DNA of 64,000 bases from contig NZ_CP126256.1 in assembly GCF_003234265.2 (NCBI RefSeq), positions 744,001 through 808,000 of the forward strand, given 5' to 3'. The first letter of the stretch is position 1; each line of letters begins with the position of its first letter. The position numbers and the translations under genes are program-made. This document shows positions 53,863-64,000 of this stretch, in pieces. Source of the stretch: Curtobacterium sp. MCSS17_015 (GTDB lineage Bacteria; Actinomycetota; Actinomycetes; Actinomycetales; Microbacteriaceae). The notes under the pieces were generated by a model. That model made no database searches and was not told the DNA's origin. It saw only the letters and a list, made by a program, of their open reading frames with translations.

Positions 53863-54477
53863 TCAGGCCTGTCCGACGACGGTGTCGATCGTGACCTCGC
53901 CCGTGGTGAGGTCGTAGGTCGCGCCGACCACGGCCAACCTACCCTCCGCGATGGCGTCGGACACGGCGCCGGAGCGGTCGAGGATCGCCTTCAGGCTGGA
54001 CTCCAGGTGCGCCGCCCCGATGGACTCCTGCGGGAGGTCGGGGTCGGTCGCCCGGACGCGCTCGACGCTCGGCGCGATCGCGTCGACGAGGACCTGGAGG
54101 TGCGGGGCCGGCACGGGCTCGCCGGACCGGGCCGCGGCGACCGCTCCGCACTTGGTGTGCCGGAGCACGACGACCAGGGGGGTCCCGAGGGCGACGACGG
54201 CGAACTCGATCGATCCGAGCACGACCTCGTCCACGATCTGACCGGCGTTCCGGATGGCGAAGACGTCGCCGATGCCCGCGTCGAACACGTGCTCGAACGG
54301 CACGCGGGAGTCGGAGCACCCGAGGACGGTGGCGAACGGCGACTGCGAGCCCTGCAGCTCGGAGCGGCGTTCGGGGTCGATCCGCCCGGTGCGACGCTTG
54401 TCGGCGGCGAAACGTGCGTTGCCGTCGACGAGGAGTCGGAGGGCGTCGGCGGGGGTGGAGGCGGCGCGGTCGGTCAT
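53863..54477 (-). CDS. Beta-class carbonic anhydrase
   Basis: Interconverts CO2 and bicarbonate. 204 aa. Zinc ligands Cys and Asp in [16 protein letters not shown] (Cys54, Asp56, Arg58) and His/Cys in [13 protein letters not shown] (about 105-117). The ATG at 54477 is preceded by GAGGAACG. It lies between the DUF4245 gene and fumC on the same strand; co-transcription is plausible but the gaps (109 and 164 bp) are wide. Confidence 0.95.
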   Translation of the reverse strand: MTDRAASTPADALRLLVDGNARFAADKRRTGRIDPERRSELQGSQSPFATVLGCSDSRVPFEHVFDAGIGDVFAIRNAGQIVDEVVLGSIEFAVVALGTPLVVVLRHTKCGAVAAARSGEPVPAPHLQVLVDAIAPSVERVRATDPDLPQESIGAAHLESSLKAILDRSGAVSDAIAEGRLAVVGATYDLTTGEVTIDTVVGQA

Positions 54478-54586
54478 CGTGTGTCGTTCCTCGGGCGTTC
54501 GGGTTCTCGGGGGTCGGTGTGTCGTCGGTCGTGTCGCTGGCATCGGTCCGGTGCTGCTCGTCGACGAGTGCGGGCCGGTCGGAGGC

Positions 54587-55225
54587 CTAGTCGCGCAGCT
54601 GCTTGCCCACCGCGGTGGCGACGGTGCGGAAGGAGCGGTCGTCGGCGGTCCCGGCGAGGACCACGGTGTCACTGCCCGAGGTCGTCACGAGGGCGTAGGC
54701 GTTGTTGCCGGCGTCCCGGCCCTCGTCACGACGGTCGTACACGGTCCACTCCGTGCCGTCGATCGTGCGGGAGCCGGTCGCCGGCTGCTGGTCGAGCTGG
54801 TCGGCGATCCACGTGTCGTTCGCGTCGATGCCCTGGTGCATCCCGATGTACTGCGAGTCCGGCGTCAGCAGGCCGATCGTCCAGACCGCGACGCCGCGAG
54901 CGGAGCCGGACTGGTAGTCGGCGTGGTTCGAGGTGTAGCCGGACGGCAGCGTCGGGACCACGAGCGTCGCACCGGAGACGTCCGCCTGCTCGGCGACCGG
55001 GCGGTAGTCCACCGCCCGGTCGATCGACTGGTCGGGGCGGACGACGACCGCGACGAGGAAGAGCACGATGCCGAGCGAGGCGATGAGCGCCAGGACGAGG
55101 TTGAACGCCGTCTGGTGCTCCCGTCGGGCACGCCGCGCGGTGTCCTTCCGCGCCCAGGTCTCCTCAGGGGTCTCGGGGCGCCCGAGTTCGGCGACGATCG
55201 GACGGCCGGTGTCCGGGTCGGTCAT
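54587..55225 (-). CDS. DUF4245 membrane-anchored protein
   Basis: 212 aa. A cytoplasmic N-terminus with [20 protein letters not shown], one membrane helix ([20 protein letters not shown], about 43-62) and an extracytoplasmic domain with [20 protein letters not shown] and [17 protein letters not shown]. An actinobacterial family of unknown function, typically next to glpX/fum and xseAB. The ATG overlaps the xseB stop (ATGA). Confidence 0.93.
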   Translation of the reverse strand: MTDPDTGRPIVAELGRPETPEETWARKDTARRARREHQTAFNLVLALIASLGIVLFLVAVVVRPDQSIDRAVDYRPVAEQADVSGATLVVPTLPSGYTSNHADYQSGSARGVAVWTIGLLTPDSQYIGMHQGIDANDTWIADQLDQQPATGSRTIDGTEWTVYDRRDEGRDAGNNAYALVTTSGSDTVVLAGTADDRSFRTVATAVGKQLRD

Positions 55226-55497
55226 CGGGCACCGCCGAGCGTCGAGTCGTCAGCGGACCCGGTCGCAGCCCGGTCGTCCGTCGCGGCACGTGCAGCGTCG
55301 AGGCGTGCACGTGCTCCCATCAGCCACTCCTCGCAGCGCGCCGCCAGCGCCTCACCGCGTTCCCACAACCCGAGGGAGCGCTCGAGGGTCGCCGACCCCT
55401 GCTCGAGCTCGGAGACGACACGGACGAGTTCGTCGCGAGCCGCTTCGTAGCTCAGCGAGCGGACGTCGGGTTGCTCGGACTGCTGCTCGGAAGACAC
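55222..55497 (-). CDS. xseB: Exodeoxyribonuclease VII small subunit
   Basis: 91 aa. Partner of XseA in the single-strand-specific nuclease. The core [45 protein letters not shown] (residues about 15-59) is the family's two-helix motif; an Ala-rich tail follows. On the minus strand TAGGAT (55509-55504) lies exactly 6 nt before the GTG, so xseB appears to have its own promoter and leaderless start despite lying behind xseA. A 7-bp hairpin (55544-55567) in the xseA-xseB gap supports the separation. Confidence 0.96.
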   Translation of the reverse strand: MSSEQQSEQPDVRSLSYEAARDELVRVVSELEQGSATLERSLGLWERGEALAARCEEWLMGARARLDAARAATDDRAATGSADDSTLGGAR

Positions 55498-55609
55498 GGT
55501 CCGATCCTACCGAGCCGACACCGACGATTCCGCTGCCGACCAGCGGCTGTGGAGGACCGCACAGCCGGGGACGGGACGTGCCTGCGGAGGTCTCGCCGGG
55601 CCTCCCGGG

Positions 55610-56875
55610 TCAGACAGCGTCGTCCCCCACGCCGTCGGCACCCGAACCGTCGGGGCCGGGGCCGTCCGCTTCGAGCGTGCCGACCGCGGTCCCCGCACCC
55701 AGCGTCACGTGCACGGCGGTCGCGCCGTCGAGCTCGTCGGCTCCGCGGACCACCGCCCCGTCGCCCGTCTGGACGATCGCGTACCCGCGGCGGAGTGTGT
55801 CACGCGGTGACAGCGCCCGGAGGCGCCCGGTCAGGTGACCGATGTCGGAGTGGGACCGTTCGATCCGACGGTCGAGGAGCTCGCGGGCGCGGGAGAGGTC
55901 CCGCGCGACTTCCTCCGCGCGCGTGTCCACCAGCCAGGCCGTCGAGGCGAGCGCCGGACGGGACCGCAGTGCTGCGATCCGGTCCGCCTCGACCGAGAGG
56001 GTGTGCGAGAGACGCAGGCCGAGTCGGGCCCTGGCCTGCCGGACGTTCGCGAGTTCCTCGGCCACGTCGGGGACGACCCGCTTCGCCGCGTCGGTCGGGG
56101 TGGAGGCGCGCAGGTCGGCGACCTCGTCGAGGATCGGCCGGTCGGCTTCGTGACCGATGGCGGACACCAGCGGGGTCACGGCCGCCGCCGCCGCCCGCAC
56201 CAGCCCTTCGTCGCTGAAGCCGAGCAGGTTCTGGAAGTCGCCGCCGCCGCGGGCGACGATGATGACGTCGACCTCGGGGTCCGCGTCGAGCTCCTGGATG
56301 GCGGCCGTCACCTCGGCCACGGCGCGGTCACCCTGCACCGCCGTGTGCACCGTCCGGAACTCGACCTGCGGCCACCGGAGTTGCGCGTTCCGCTTGACGT
56401 CCTTCTCGGCGTCGGAGTCCTTGCCGGTGATGAGCCCGATGCGGTGCGGCAGGAACGGCAGGCGCTTCTTGCGGGACGGGTCGAACAGCCCTTCCTCCGC
56501 CAGGGCCCGTCGCAGCCGTTCGAGCCGCTCGAGCAGGTCGCCGAGCCCGACGTGCTTCATCTCGACGACCTGCATGGTGAGCGAGCCGCCCTTGACCCAG
56601 TAGTTCGGCTTGACGGCGGCGACCACCCGGTCGCCCTGCTTGAGGTCGGTCGGCACCCGGGAGCGCACGCTCGACCAGATGGAGAACGACACGGTCGCGT
56701 CGACGTCGACGTCCTTGAGCTTGCCGTAGACGTTGCCACCGGCGACGTTCCACTGCGTGATCTCGCCCTCGACCCAGGCGACGCCGAGCCGGTCGATCCA
56801 GTCGCGGAGCTTCGCGCCGAGCAGCGCGACGGGCCACGGGTCCTCCGCCGTGGGCGGCCCCTGTTCGATCGCCAT
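55610..56875 (-). CDS. xseA: Exodeoxyribonuclease VII large subunit
   Basis: Catalytic subunit for degrading single-stranded DNA. 421 aa. An N-terminal OB fold ([21 protein letters not shown], about 23-43) binds DNA; the nuclease core has [66 protein letters not shown] and [30 protein letters not shown]. The ATG at 56875 has GAGGGG upstream. It is divergent from ispH, a conserved actinobacterial arrangement. Confidence 0.97.
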   Translation of the reverse strand: MAIEQGPPTAEDPWPVALLGAKLRDWIDRLGVAWVEGEITQWNVAGGNVYGKLKDVDVDATVSFSIWSSVRSRVPTDLKQGDRVVAAVKPNYWVKGGSLTMQVVEMKHVGLGDLLERLERLRRALAEEGLFDPSRKKRLPFLPHRIGLITGKDSDAEKDVKRNAQLRWPQVEFRTVHTAVQGDRAVAEVTAAIQELDADPEVDVIIVARGGGDFQNLLGFSDEGLVRAAAAAVTPLVSAIGHEADRPILDEVADLRASTPTDAAKRVVPDVAEELANVRQARARLGLRLSHTLSVEADRIAALRSRPALASTAWLVDTRAEEVARDLSRARELLDRRIERSHSDIGHLTGRLRALSPRDTLRRGYAIVQTGDGAVVRGADELDGATAVHVTLGAGTAVGTLEADGPGPDGSGADGVGDDAV

Positions 56876-56999
56876 CGTGCCCCTCTCTGTCGTCCGGTCC
56901 ATGCTGCCGGACACCGGGGACATCCCGGCCGTCCGGGCGCCCTCCACAGGCTCGTCCACGCCCAGCCGGCGCGGGTCCCGCTCACCTATCATCGGGGAC

Positions 57000-58064
57000 G
57001 TGACGATCACCAACGGCCACTCGGTCCCGCTCGCCCCGCCGCGGGTCCCCGCAGCGCGCGGACGACTGCGTGACCTCCCGGTCAGCGGGACCAAGCGGGT
57101 CCTGCTCGCGGCCCCGCGCGGCTACTGCGCCGGCGTCGACCGGGCCGTCGTCGCGGTCGAGAAGGCGCTCGAGCAGTACGGCGAACCCGTGTACGTCCGC
57201 AAGCAGATCGTCCACAACGTCCACGTGGTGTCCACCCTCGAGCAGCGCGGCGCCGTGTTCGTCGACGACGTGGCCGAGGTGCCCCGAGGGTCGCACGTCG
57301 TCTTCAGCGCGCACGGCGTCTCCCCGGCCGTGGTGGCCGGAGCGGCCGAGCGCGACCTGCACGCCATCGACGCCACCTGCCCCCTCGTGACGAAGGTCCA
57401 TCGCGAAGCCACACGCTTCGCGAAGGCCGAGCGCACGATCATCCTCATCGGTCACGCCGGCCACGAAGAGGTCGAGGGCACCATGGGGCACGCTCCGGAG
57501 CGCACGATCCTGGTGAACGGACCGGCCGACGTCGCCGCGCTCGACGTCCCGGACCCCGACAACCTGGTCTGGCTGTCGCAGACCACGCTCAGTGTCGACG
57601 AGACGATGGAGACGGTGCGGCTGCTGCGTGAGAAGTACCCGTCCATCGAGAACCCGCCGTCGGACGACATCTGCTACGCCACGCAGAACCGGCAGGTCGC
57701 GGTGAAGAAGGTCGCGCCGGCGGCGGACCTCGTCATCGTGGTCGGGTCCGCGAACTCGTCGAACAGCGTCCGGCTCGTCGACGTTGCACTCGAGTACGGC
57801 GCCAAGGACGCGCACCGTGTCGACTACGCCGAGGAGATCCGCCAGGAGTGGCTCGACGGCGTCGAGACCGTGGGGGTGACGAGCGGCGCCTCCGTTCCGG
57901 AGCTCCTGGTCACCGAGGTGCTCGAACAGCTCGCCGACGCCGGCTACGGCACGGTCGAGGAAGTCGTCACCGCGCACGAGGACCTCATGTTCTCCCTCCC
58001 GCGCGAGCTCCGAACCGACGCCGACGGCAAGCCGACGCGTCCGCTCGGTGGGCGAAGCCGATGA
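57000..58064 (+). CDS. ispH: 4-hydroxy-3-methylbut-2-enyl diphosphate reductase
   Basis: Last enzyme of the MEP isoprenoid pathway, giving IPP and DMAPP. 354 aa. Iron-sulfur cluster Cys at about 43 ([12 protein letters not shown]), 127 ([12 protein letters not shown]) and 225 ([12 protein letters not shown]); substrate motifs VFSAHGVSP and VGSANSSNS are present. GTG at 57000 follows TATCAT by 7 nt, so near-leaderless. It supplies the precursors for the uppS product encoded 8 kb away. Overlaps the next gene by 4 bp. Confidence 0.98.
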   Translation: MTITNGHSVPLAPPRVPAARGRLRDLPVSGTKRVLLAAPRGYCAGVDRAVVAVEKALEQYGEPVYVRKQIVHNVHVVSTLEQRGAVFVDDVAEVPRGSHVVFSAHGVSPAVVAGAAERDLHAIDATCPLVTKVHREATRFAKAERTIILIGHAGHEEVEGTMGHAPERTILVNGPADVAALDVPDPDNLVWLSQTTLSVDETMETVRLLREKYPSIENPPSDDICYATQNRQVAVKKVAPAADLVIVVGSANSSNSVRLVDVALEYGAKDAHRVDYAEEIRQEWLDGVETVGVTSGASVPELLVTEVLEQLADAGYGTVEEVVTAHEDLMFSLPRELRTDADGKPTRPLGGRSR

Positions 58065-58792
58065 GCGCGACGGACGGACGCCCGACCGGGTGGGACGGCG
58101 TCCCGCCGCGCGGCACGACGGCCGTGGACGCTCAGGAGGCCCGGATCACCTCCGACTCCGCGGTCGCCGCCACGCAGACCACGGGAGCCGCCCCGGCTGG
58201 GCGACCGGCTCCGCAGTACGGCGAGTACGCACCCGAGGGATGGGTGAACCCGGTCCTCCTCGAACAGGAACGTCAGGAACGCGAGGACCGTGAGCGCGCT
58301 GCTGCGTCGGCCGCTCCCGGGACGGCCGGCGGGTCGGGTCGTTCCGCGGTCCGGACGCGTGCTGCCGCGACGGCCGACCGCGAGCCGACCACCGGGGACG
58401 CCTCGTCGGTCCGACGGCTCGGCGCCTCCCCGGTCGATGTGCTCCTGACCTTCGTGCTCCTCGGGATGGGGCTCGTGAGTGTCGTCCAGTCACTCTCGAT
58501 CGGGTCCGTCGCCTCCACGGTCCGCGAGCAGCTCGAGACGACCTACACCGCCCTGCAGGACCCGGGAGCCCTCAACGGTGCGGCGATGATCAGCTCCGTC
58601 GTGATGCTCGTGGTCTTCGCGCTCGTGTTCTGGTGGTCCGTCGTCCGGCTCCGCGCAGGCCGGAGGAGCTTCTGGGTGCCGTTGCTCGGGGGAGCGGTGG
58701 CGACCCTGCTCAGCGCGGTGGTCTTCGCTGCCGTGGTCCTGCAGGACGACGGGCTCGTCGCGGCGATGATGCGGCAGGCCGCCGGCGGCTGA
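58061..58792 (+). CDS. Uncharacterised membrane protein coupled to ispH (DUF6264-like)
   Basis: 243 aa. A long, disordered cytoplasmic N-terminus (about 130 residues) containing [14 protein letters not shown] and an Arg/Glu-rich stretch, then four predicted membrane helices (about 127-240: [55 protein letters not shown]). The ispH-adjacent position and the PQYGEY motif fit DUF6264 of Microbacteriaceae; this assignment is from memory of the family. ATGA overlap with ispH. Confidence 0.86.
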   Translation: MSATDGRPTGWDGVPPRGTTAVDAQEARITSDSAVAATQTTGAAPAGRPAPQYGEYAPEGWVNPVLLEQERQEREDRERAAASAAPGTAGGSGRSAVRTRAAATADREPTTGDASSVRRLGASPVDVLLTFVLLGMGLVSVVQSLSIGSVASTVREQLETTYTALQDPGALNGAAMISSVVMLVVFALVFWWSVVRLRAGRRSFWVPLLGGAVATLLSAVVFAAVVLQDDGLVAAMMRQAAGG

Positions 58793-58865
58793 GGCCACCG
58801 GAAGCCCGGCGGCTCGGCGGCCAGGGCCGCCGAGGTGCCGTCAGCCGAGGGCGGCCGCTCCGACG

Positions 58866-60125
58866 TCAGGCGAGGAACGCGGCGACCGCACCGTGCAGGT
58901 CGGCCAGGTCGTCGACGTGCACGAGTTCCCGGACCGAGTGCATCGACAGCAGACCGACGCCGATGTCGATCGTCGGGATGCCGAGCCGCGTCGCCGCGAT
59001 CGGTCCGATCGTCGAGCCGCCCGGGATCGTGTTCACGTTGACGAACGGCTGGAACGCCACGCCCGCGGCCTCGCATGCCGCCGCGAACACGGCGGTGCCC
59101 TTCGCCTCGGTCATGTACCGCTGGTTCGCGCTGATCTTCAGGAGCGGGCCACCACCCGGGCGCGGACGGTTCGTCGGGTCGTGCTTCTCCGAGTAGTTCG
59201 GGTGCACCAGGTGTCCCGCGTCGCTCGAGAGCAGCCACGACGACCGGAACGCCCGGGCGGCCTCGGACCGGTTCGCCCCGAGGCCCTCCTGCACGCGGGC
59301 GAGGACGTCCTCGAGGAACGGCCCGCCGGCACCGGAGGGCGAGGAGGACCCGATCTCCTCGTGGTCGAAGGCCGCGAACACCGGGATGTGGTCGCCGTCG
59401 CCCGGCGCCTCGACGATCCCGCGGAGTCCGGCGTGCACGCTCGTCAGGTTGTCCATCCGACCGGACGCCAGGAACGCCCGGTCGATGCCGACCCGCGACG
59501 GGGCTTGCGAGTCGGCGAGGAAGAGGTCCCACGCCACGGCCGTCTCCCCGAGCCGGGAGCGCAGCCACGCCTCGACGTCGGTGCCACCGGTGGTGCCGTC
59601 CGTGCCGACGATCGGCAGCGTGTGGCGCTGCTTGTCGATGCCGGGGCCGTCGTTGGCGCCACGGTCGAGGTGGATCGCGAGGTTCGGGATCCGCGCGACG
59701 GCGTCGACGGTGTCGAACAGGCTCGTGGTGCCGTCGGTGTGGACGACCCGCCCGGCGATGCGGAGGTCGCGGTCGAACCACGTCGACAGGACCGGACCGC
59801 CGTAGACCTCGACGTTGAGCTGTTCCCAGCCGCCGGCGCGGACGGTCGGGTTCGGCTTGATGCGGAACCCGGGGGAGTCCGTGTGCGCGCCGAGGATGCG
59901 GAACGGCGTCGTCGCCGTGGCGCCCCCGGGAAGACGCCAGGCGATGACCGCCCCGTCGCGGACGACGACGTACGCGCCCGGTCCGGTCGGCCACGCCTCG
60001 GTCTCGGCAAGTTCGGTGAACCCGGCCGCCACCAGGCGGTCGCGGGCGACCGCGGCGGCGTGGAACGCCGTCGGGGACTCCGTGACGAAGTGGGCGAACT
60101 CGCTGGCGATGGCGTCGACGGTCAT
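58866..60125 (-). CDS. M18 family aminopeptidase
   Basis: 419 aa, zinc metallopeptidase releasing N-terminal acidic or other residues. Metal ligands: LGAHTDSPGFRIKPN (His, about 80), SGRMDNLTSVHAGL (Asp), AAFDHEEIGSSS (Glu pair) and LLSMHSVRELVHVDD (His near the C-terminus). Typical length for the dodecameric M18 group. ATG 60125 has CACGAT 6 nt upstream. Tail to tail with the ispH pair. Confidence 0.96.
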   Translation of the reverse strand: MTVDAIASEFAHFVTESPTAFHAAAVARDRLVAAGFTELAETEAWPTGPGAYVVVRDGAVIAWRLPGGATATTPFRILGAHTDSPGFRIKPNPTVRAGGWEQLNVEVYGGPVLSTWFDRDLRIAGRVVHTDGTTSLFDTVDAVARIPNLAIHLDRGANDGPGIDKQRHTLPIVGTDGTTGGTDVEAWLRSRLGETAVAWDLFLADSQAPSRVGIDRAFLASGRMDNLTSVHAGLRGIVEAPGDGDHIPVFAAFDHEEIGSSSPSGAGGPFLEDVLARVQEGLGANRSEAARAFRSSWLLSSDAGHLVHPNYSEKHDPTNRPRPGGGPLLKISANQRYMTEAKGTAVFAAACEAAGVAFQPFVNVNTIPGGSTIGPIAATRLGIPTIDIGVGLLSMHSVRELVHVDDLADLHGAVAAFLA

Positions 60126-60180
60126 CCGTCCATCGTGGCACGGCGGCAGTGGGCGGACGCGGTGGAGGCCGCCGGACGCA

Positions 60181-60213
60181 GAACGGGGCGCGTCCGTCGG
60201 ACGCGCCCCGTTC
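60181..60213 (-). terminator. fba terminator hairpin
   Basis: 15-bp perfect stem, arms 60181-60195 and 60199-60213, GTC loop. Lies 25 bp past the fba stop and upstream of the M18 gene. Confidence 0.85.
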
Positions 60214-60238
60214 CTCCGGCCGGGCCGGATCCGTGTCG

Positions 60239-61267
<1,029 letters not shown>

Positions 61268-61305
61268 TGGGATCTCCTTCGACTTCTTCGGTGATGTCGG
61301 AACCG

Positions 61306-61311
61306 ATGCTA
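61306..61311 (-). promoter_or_regulatory. -10 element of fbaA
   Basis: TAGCAT on the minus strand, about 40 nt before the fbaA GTG; no clear -35. Confidence 0.4.
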
Positions 61312-61422
61312 GTCAGGGCCGGTTGGTGGGCGGTGGATGTGACCGGGACCTGTGGAGGGGCGCGGCGTGCACATCCGTGCGCGCAGGAAAGTCGGGAGGG
61401 TGGTGGTCGGTAGGCTCGGGTC

Positions 61423-62412
61423 GTGACTCCCACGACTGAGACCGGCTCCCTGTTCCTCCAGCCCGACCGCAACCTGGCGCTCGAGCTCGTGCGTGCGACG
61501 GAGGCCGCCGCGATCCGCGCCCAGCCGTGGGTCGGCCGGGGCGAGAAGAACCTCGCCGACGGTGCCGCCGTCGACGCGATGCGCAAGTTCCTCGGCACCG
61601 TCAACTTCGACGGCGTCGTCGTCATCGGGGAGGGCGAGAAGGACAACGCCCCGATGCTCTACAACGGCGAGCACGTCGGCAACGGCCACGGACCGGCCTG
61701 CGACATCGCGGTCGACCCGATCGACGGCACCTCGCTGACCGCCGCCGGCCGCCAGAACGCCATCTCCGTCATGGCCGTCTCCGACCGCGGCTCGATGTAC
61801 GACCCGTCGGCCGTGTTCTACATGGACAAGATCGCCGCCGGGCCCGAGGGTCGCGGTGTGCTCGACCTCGAGAAGCCGATCGGCGAGAACATCCGGGCGC
61901 TCGCGAAGGCGAAGGGCAAGGACCTCGAGGACATGGTCGTCGCCGTGCTCGACCGCCCCCGCCACGACGAACTCATCCGGCAGATCCGTGCAACGGGTGC
62001 CGGCACGCGGCTGCTGCTCGACGGTGACGTCGCCGGTGGCATCGCCGCCGCACTGCCCGGCTCGAACATCGACATGTGCGTCGGTGTCGGCGGGACCCCC
62101 GAGGGCATCATCACGGCGTGCGCGATCAAGGCGCTCGATGGTGTGATCCTGGGCAAGCTGCAGCCCAAGGACGACGAGGAGCGCGAGCGCGCCATCGCGG
62201 CCGGTCACGACCTCGACAAGGTGCTCGACCAGGACGACCTCGTCACGGGGGACAACACGTTCTTCGTTGCGACCGGCGTCACCGACGGTGTCCTCGTCGA
62301 CGGCGTCCGTCGTTCGCGCGGTGTCATCCACACCGACTCGCTCGTGCTGCGCTCCCGCTCGAACACGATCCGTCGCATCCAGGCGGACCACCGCGCCGAG
62401 AAGTGGTTCTGA
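61423..62412 (+). CDS. glpX: Class II fructose-1,6-bisphosphatase
   Basis: Key gluconeogenic step, fructose 1,6-bisphosphate to fructose 6-phosphate. 329 aa. GlpX signatures: [18 protein letters not shown] (about 61-78), the metal site [17 protein letters not shown] (about 97-113), [20 protein letters not shown] and [23 protein letters not shown] (61411-61416) lies exactly 6 nt before the GTG, so the mRNA is leaderless. In mycobacteria glpX sits beside fum and DUF4245; here it has moved about 6 kb from them. Confidence 0.98.
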   Translation: MTPTTETGSLFLQPDRNLALELVRATEAAAIRAQPWVGRGEKNLADGAAVDAMRKFLGTVNFDGVVVIGEGEKDNAPMLYNGEHVGNGHGPACDIAVDPIDGTSLTAAGRQNAISVMAVSDRGSMYDPSAVFYMDKIAAGPEGRGVLDLEKPIGENIRALAKAKGKDLEDMVVAVLDRPRHDELIRQIRATGAGTRLLLDGDVAGGIAAALPGSNIDMCVGVGGTPEGIITACAIKALDGVILGKLQPKDDEERERAIAAGHDLDKVLDQDDLVTGDNTFFVATGVTDGVLVDGVRRSRGVIHTDSLVLRSRSNTIRRIQADHRAEKWF

Positions 62413-62473
62413 TCCGCTGACCCGCCGCGCGGCCCAGCGTCCCCCCCCGGGGATCGCGCCCCCGCCTGGACAA

Positions 62474-62508
62474 CGCGTCCCGACGGGGCGCGTTCCCTGT
62501 CGGGGCGC
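62474..62508 (+). terminator. Hairpin after glpX
   Basis: GCGTCCCGAC pairs with GTCGGGGCGC with one mismatch; the loop holds GGGGCGCG. Probable glpX terminator. Confidence 0.55.
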
Positions 62509-62567
62509 GACCGGCCGCCCGGCGCGACCGCCGCGCGACCGGCCGCCCGGCGCGACCGGCCGCCCCG
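62506..62567. repeat. 17-bp tandem repeat between glpX and rmuC
   Basis: Copies of CGCGACCGGCCGCCCGG at 62506-62522 and 62534-62550 are identical; 62551-62567 has one change; a truncated 9-11-bp copy lies between the first two. Fills most of the gap after the glpX hairpin. Confidence 0.75.
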
Positions 62568-62594
62568 CGACGCCCAGAGATGCTCCAGCGGCGC

Positions 62595-63857
62595 TCAGTC
62601 GCGCTCGGTGCTCGCGACCAGCTCCGGCGCCGTGAGCAACCGCGGCTCGTCCTCGATCGACGTCGGGTCCGCGATGACCTTCGACTCGTCGAGGAGCGAC
62701 AGCCGCCGGGCGCTCGGCAGCACCTGCCGCTCGAGCGACCCGACGAACCGGTTGTAGTCGACGACGGCGCCGCGGATCGACCGGCCGAGCTTGTCCACGT
62801 GCCCGGCCATCGTCGACAGCCGCCCGTGGAGCTCACGCGAGACGCGGAAGAGCTCACGGGCCTCCTGCGTGACGACGTCCTGCTGCCACGAGAACGCCAC
62901 GGTCTTCAGTACGGACCACAGCGTCACGGGTGAGGCCAGGGCCACCCGCTTGCGGAACGCGTGGTCGAGCAGACCCGGGTCGGCGGCCAGGGCGCTCGCG
63001 ATGAGGGACTCCGACGGGATGAACGCCACGGTGAGCTCGGGGGACGCGTCGTAGCCCGACCAGTACTCCCGGGCCGCGAGGGCGTCGACGTGTGCCCGGA
63101 GCGCCTTGACGTGCTGCGCCATGAGCTGCTCGCGGCGTGCGCCCTCCGCCCCGGTCGCCGACGCCGGGATGTCCATCGCCTGCAGGTACGCGGCGAACGG
63201 CACCTTGGCGTCGACGGCGATGCTCTTGCCTCCGGGCAGGTGCACGATCATGTCCGGGCGGGCCGCCCCCGCCGTGGTGGTCACCGACGACTGCACGTCG
63301 AAGTCGACCCGCTCGAGCAGGCCGGCGGCCTCGACCACGTTCCGCAACTGCGTCTCGCCCCACACCCCGCGCGTGCTGTTCGACGACAGCGCGCTCGCGA
63401 GGGTCTCGGCCGTGGCGCGGAGGCGTTCCTCGGACTCGGCGGCCGACCGGAGTTGCGCTGACAGCGCTCCGTACTGCTCGCTCCGGGAGCGCTCGAGCTC
63501 GGCGATCTTCTCCCGCATGACCTGCAGCGTGTCGGCCACCGGACTGAGCGCGGACAGCACCTTCGACTCGTCCTGCGCGCGGTTCGACTCGGCGCCGTGC
63601 ATGCGCTGCACGAGGTGCTCCAGCTCGGCAGCCCGGCGCTCCAGGGAGTCGACCTGCCGGCGGTACTGCGTGTCCTGCGCGTCGAGCCGCTCCTCGGCGT
63701 CACGCCGGGCTGCGTCGAGCTGGGAGCGGAGGCCGTCCGCCGTCGCGTTCGCGGTGGCGGCGTCCACGCCGGCCCGGGACCGGGCGAGTGACCACGCGAC
63801 CACGGCGCCGACGGCGATGCCGATCACGAGACCGATGACCAGGGCGAGGATCTGCAT
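62595..63857 (-). CDS. rmuC: DNA recombination protein RmuC
   Basis: 420 aa. An N-terminal membrane helix (LALVIGLVIGIAVGAVVAW, about 4-22) is followed by a long coiled coil (about 30-155) and the RmuC nuclease-like domain: STRGVWGETQLRNVVEAAGLLE (about 161-182), RPDMIVHLPGGKSIAVDAKVPF and VAFIPSESLIASAL. RmuC limits inversions and processes DNA at replication forks in E. coli. ATG 63857 has CAGGGT 6 nt upstream. Confidence 0.96.
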   Translation of the reverse strand: MQILALVIGLVIGIAVGAVVAWSLARSRAGVDAATANATADGLRSQLDAARRDAEERLDAQDTQYRRQVDSLERRAAELEHLVQRMHGAESNRAQDESKVLSALSPVADTLQVMREKIAELERSRSEQYGALSAQLRSAAESEERLRATAETLASALSSNSTRGVWGETQLRNVVEAAGLLERVDFDVQSSVTTTAGAARPDMIVHLPGGKSIAVDAKVPFAAYLQAMDIPASATGAEGARREQLMAQHVKALRAHVDALAAREYWSGYDASPELTVAFIPSESLIASALAADPGLLDHAFRKRVALASPVTLWSVLKTVAFSWQQDVVTQEARELFRVSRELHGRLSTMAGHVDKLGRSIRGAVVDYNRFVGSLERQVLPSARRLSLLDESKVIADPTSIEDEPRLLTAPELVASTERD

Positions 63858-63946
63858 GACGCGACCCTGGCAGGTCCCACCGACACCGGGCCTCCCGGCC
63901 GGCGGCGAGCCGTGCGACGCACCGGTCGGGCCCGCCGGACCGGCGG

Positions 63947-64000
63947 TCAGTCCGAGAAGACCATGGGGCGGCGGGACAGCCGGGGCTGCGGCGTGGTGGC
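63947..64000 (-). CDS. Possible 3' end of a gene running off the right edge
   Basis: On the minus strand the last 17 codons of an open frame (ending RLSRRPMVFSD, then TGA) enter from the edge. The compact ending followed by GC-rich inverted repeats and the rmuC start suggests a real gene end, but the fragment is too short to identify. Confidence 0.3.
   Translation of the reverse strand, partial: ATTPQPRLSRRPMVFSD

Overview
The window is 64 kb of very GC-rich DNA (roughly 70 percent G+C by eye) with GTG starts almost as common as ATG. It looks like a chromosomal stretch from an actinobacterium, most likely a Microbacteriaceae member such as Curtobacterium. The genus is an inference. Support comes from a mycothiol conjugate amidase (mycothiol is an actinobacterial thiol), the actinobacterial families DUF4307, DUF4245 and DUF501, a CarD-type domain in Mfd, and gene order shared with other actinobacteria. 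Much of the window follows, with insertions, the order seen around M. tuberculosis Rv1014c-Rv1026 (pth, rplY, prs, glmU, mfd, mazG, eno, ftsB-like, DUF501) and Rv1080c-Rv1110 (greA, DUF4307, mca, hlyIII, uppS, phoH2, fum, glpX, DUF4245, xseA, xseB, ispH).

Layout. 1-8400: accessory transport and metabolism: a truncated membrane-sensor gene, a three-gene sugar ABC importer without ATPase, MarR and AraC regulators, an MFS exporter and a zinc alcohol dehydrogenase. 8617-11929: glmU, prs and a PrmC-like methyltransferase (UDP-GlcNAc and PRPP supply). 12015-21797: an accessory block between prs and rplY: a molybdopterin oxidoreductase, divergent gnd and gntK (gluconate to ribulose-5-phosphate), a SHOCT protein divergent from a histidine kinase/response regulator pair with a candidate operator between them, a ManD-type sugar-acid dehydratase and a coiled-coil protein. 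22050-35400: the conserved core rplY, pth, a 59-residue membrane protein, mfd, nhaA, mazG, hisS, eno, ftsB-like, DUF501 and a type II NADH dehydrogenase. 35497-45243: an atypical tRNA-Leu(UAA) with a duplicated 3' end, thrE, a large Ig-like polytopic protein, lemA, a YcaQ-type DNA glycosylase, an AI-2E family permease, threonine deaminase and two unknown genes. 45251-62412: the second conserved core, greA to glpX, including fumC, carbonic anhydrase, xseAB, ispH, an M18 aminopeptidase and divergent fba/glpX. 62595-end: rmuC and a possible gene end.

No transposase, integrase, CRISPR array, restriction or other defence system, rRNA or biosynthetic gene cluster was seen. Coding density is high and most intergenic gaps are under 250 bp. 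The most interesting signals are not protein systems. They are a strikingly uniform promoter-to-start spacing (TANNNT, exactly 6 nt, start codon) that marks many genes as leaderless; a family of intergenic hairpins sharing the core GACGGGAGGC; a 19-bp minisatellite between eno and ftsB; the tRNA-Leu with a class-I-size variable loop and a scar-like 3' copy; and a convincing -35/-10 promoter on the strand opposite the mazG-hisS gap. No clear, wholly new multi-gene system was found; the window is mainly core metabolism and genome maintenance.
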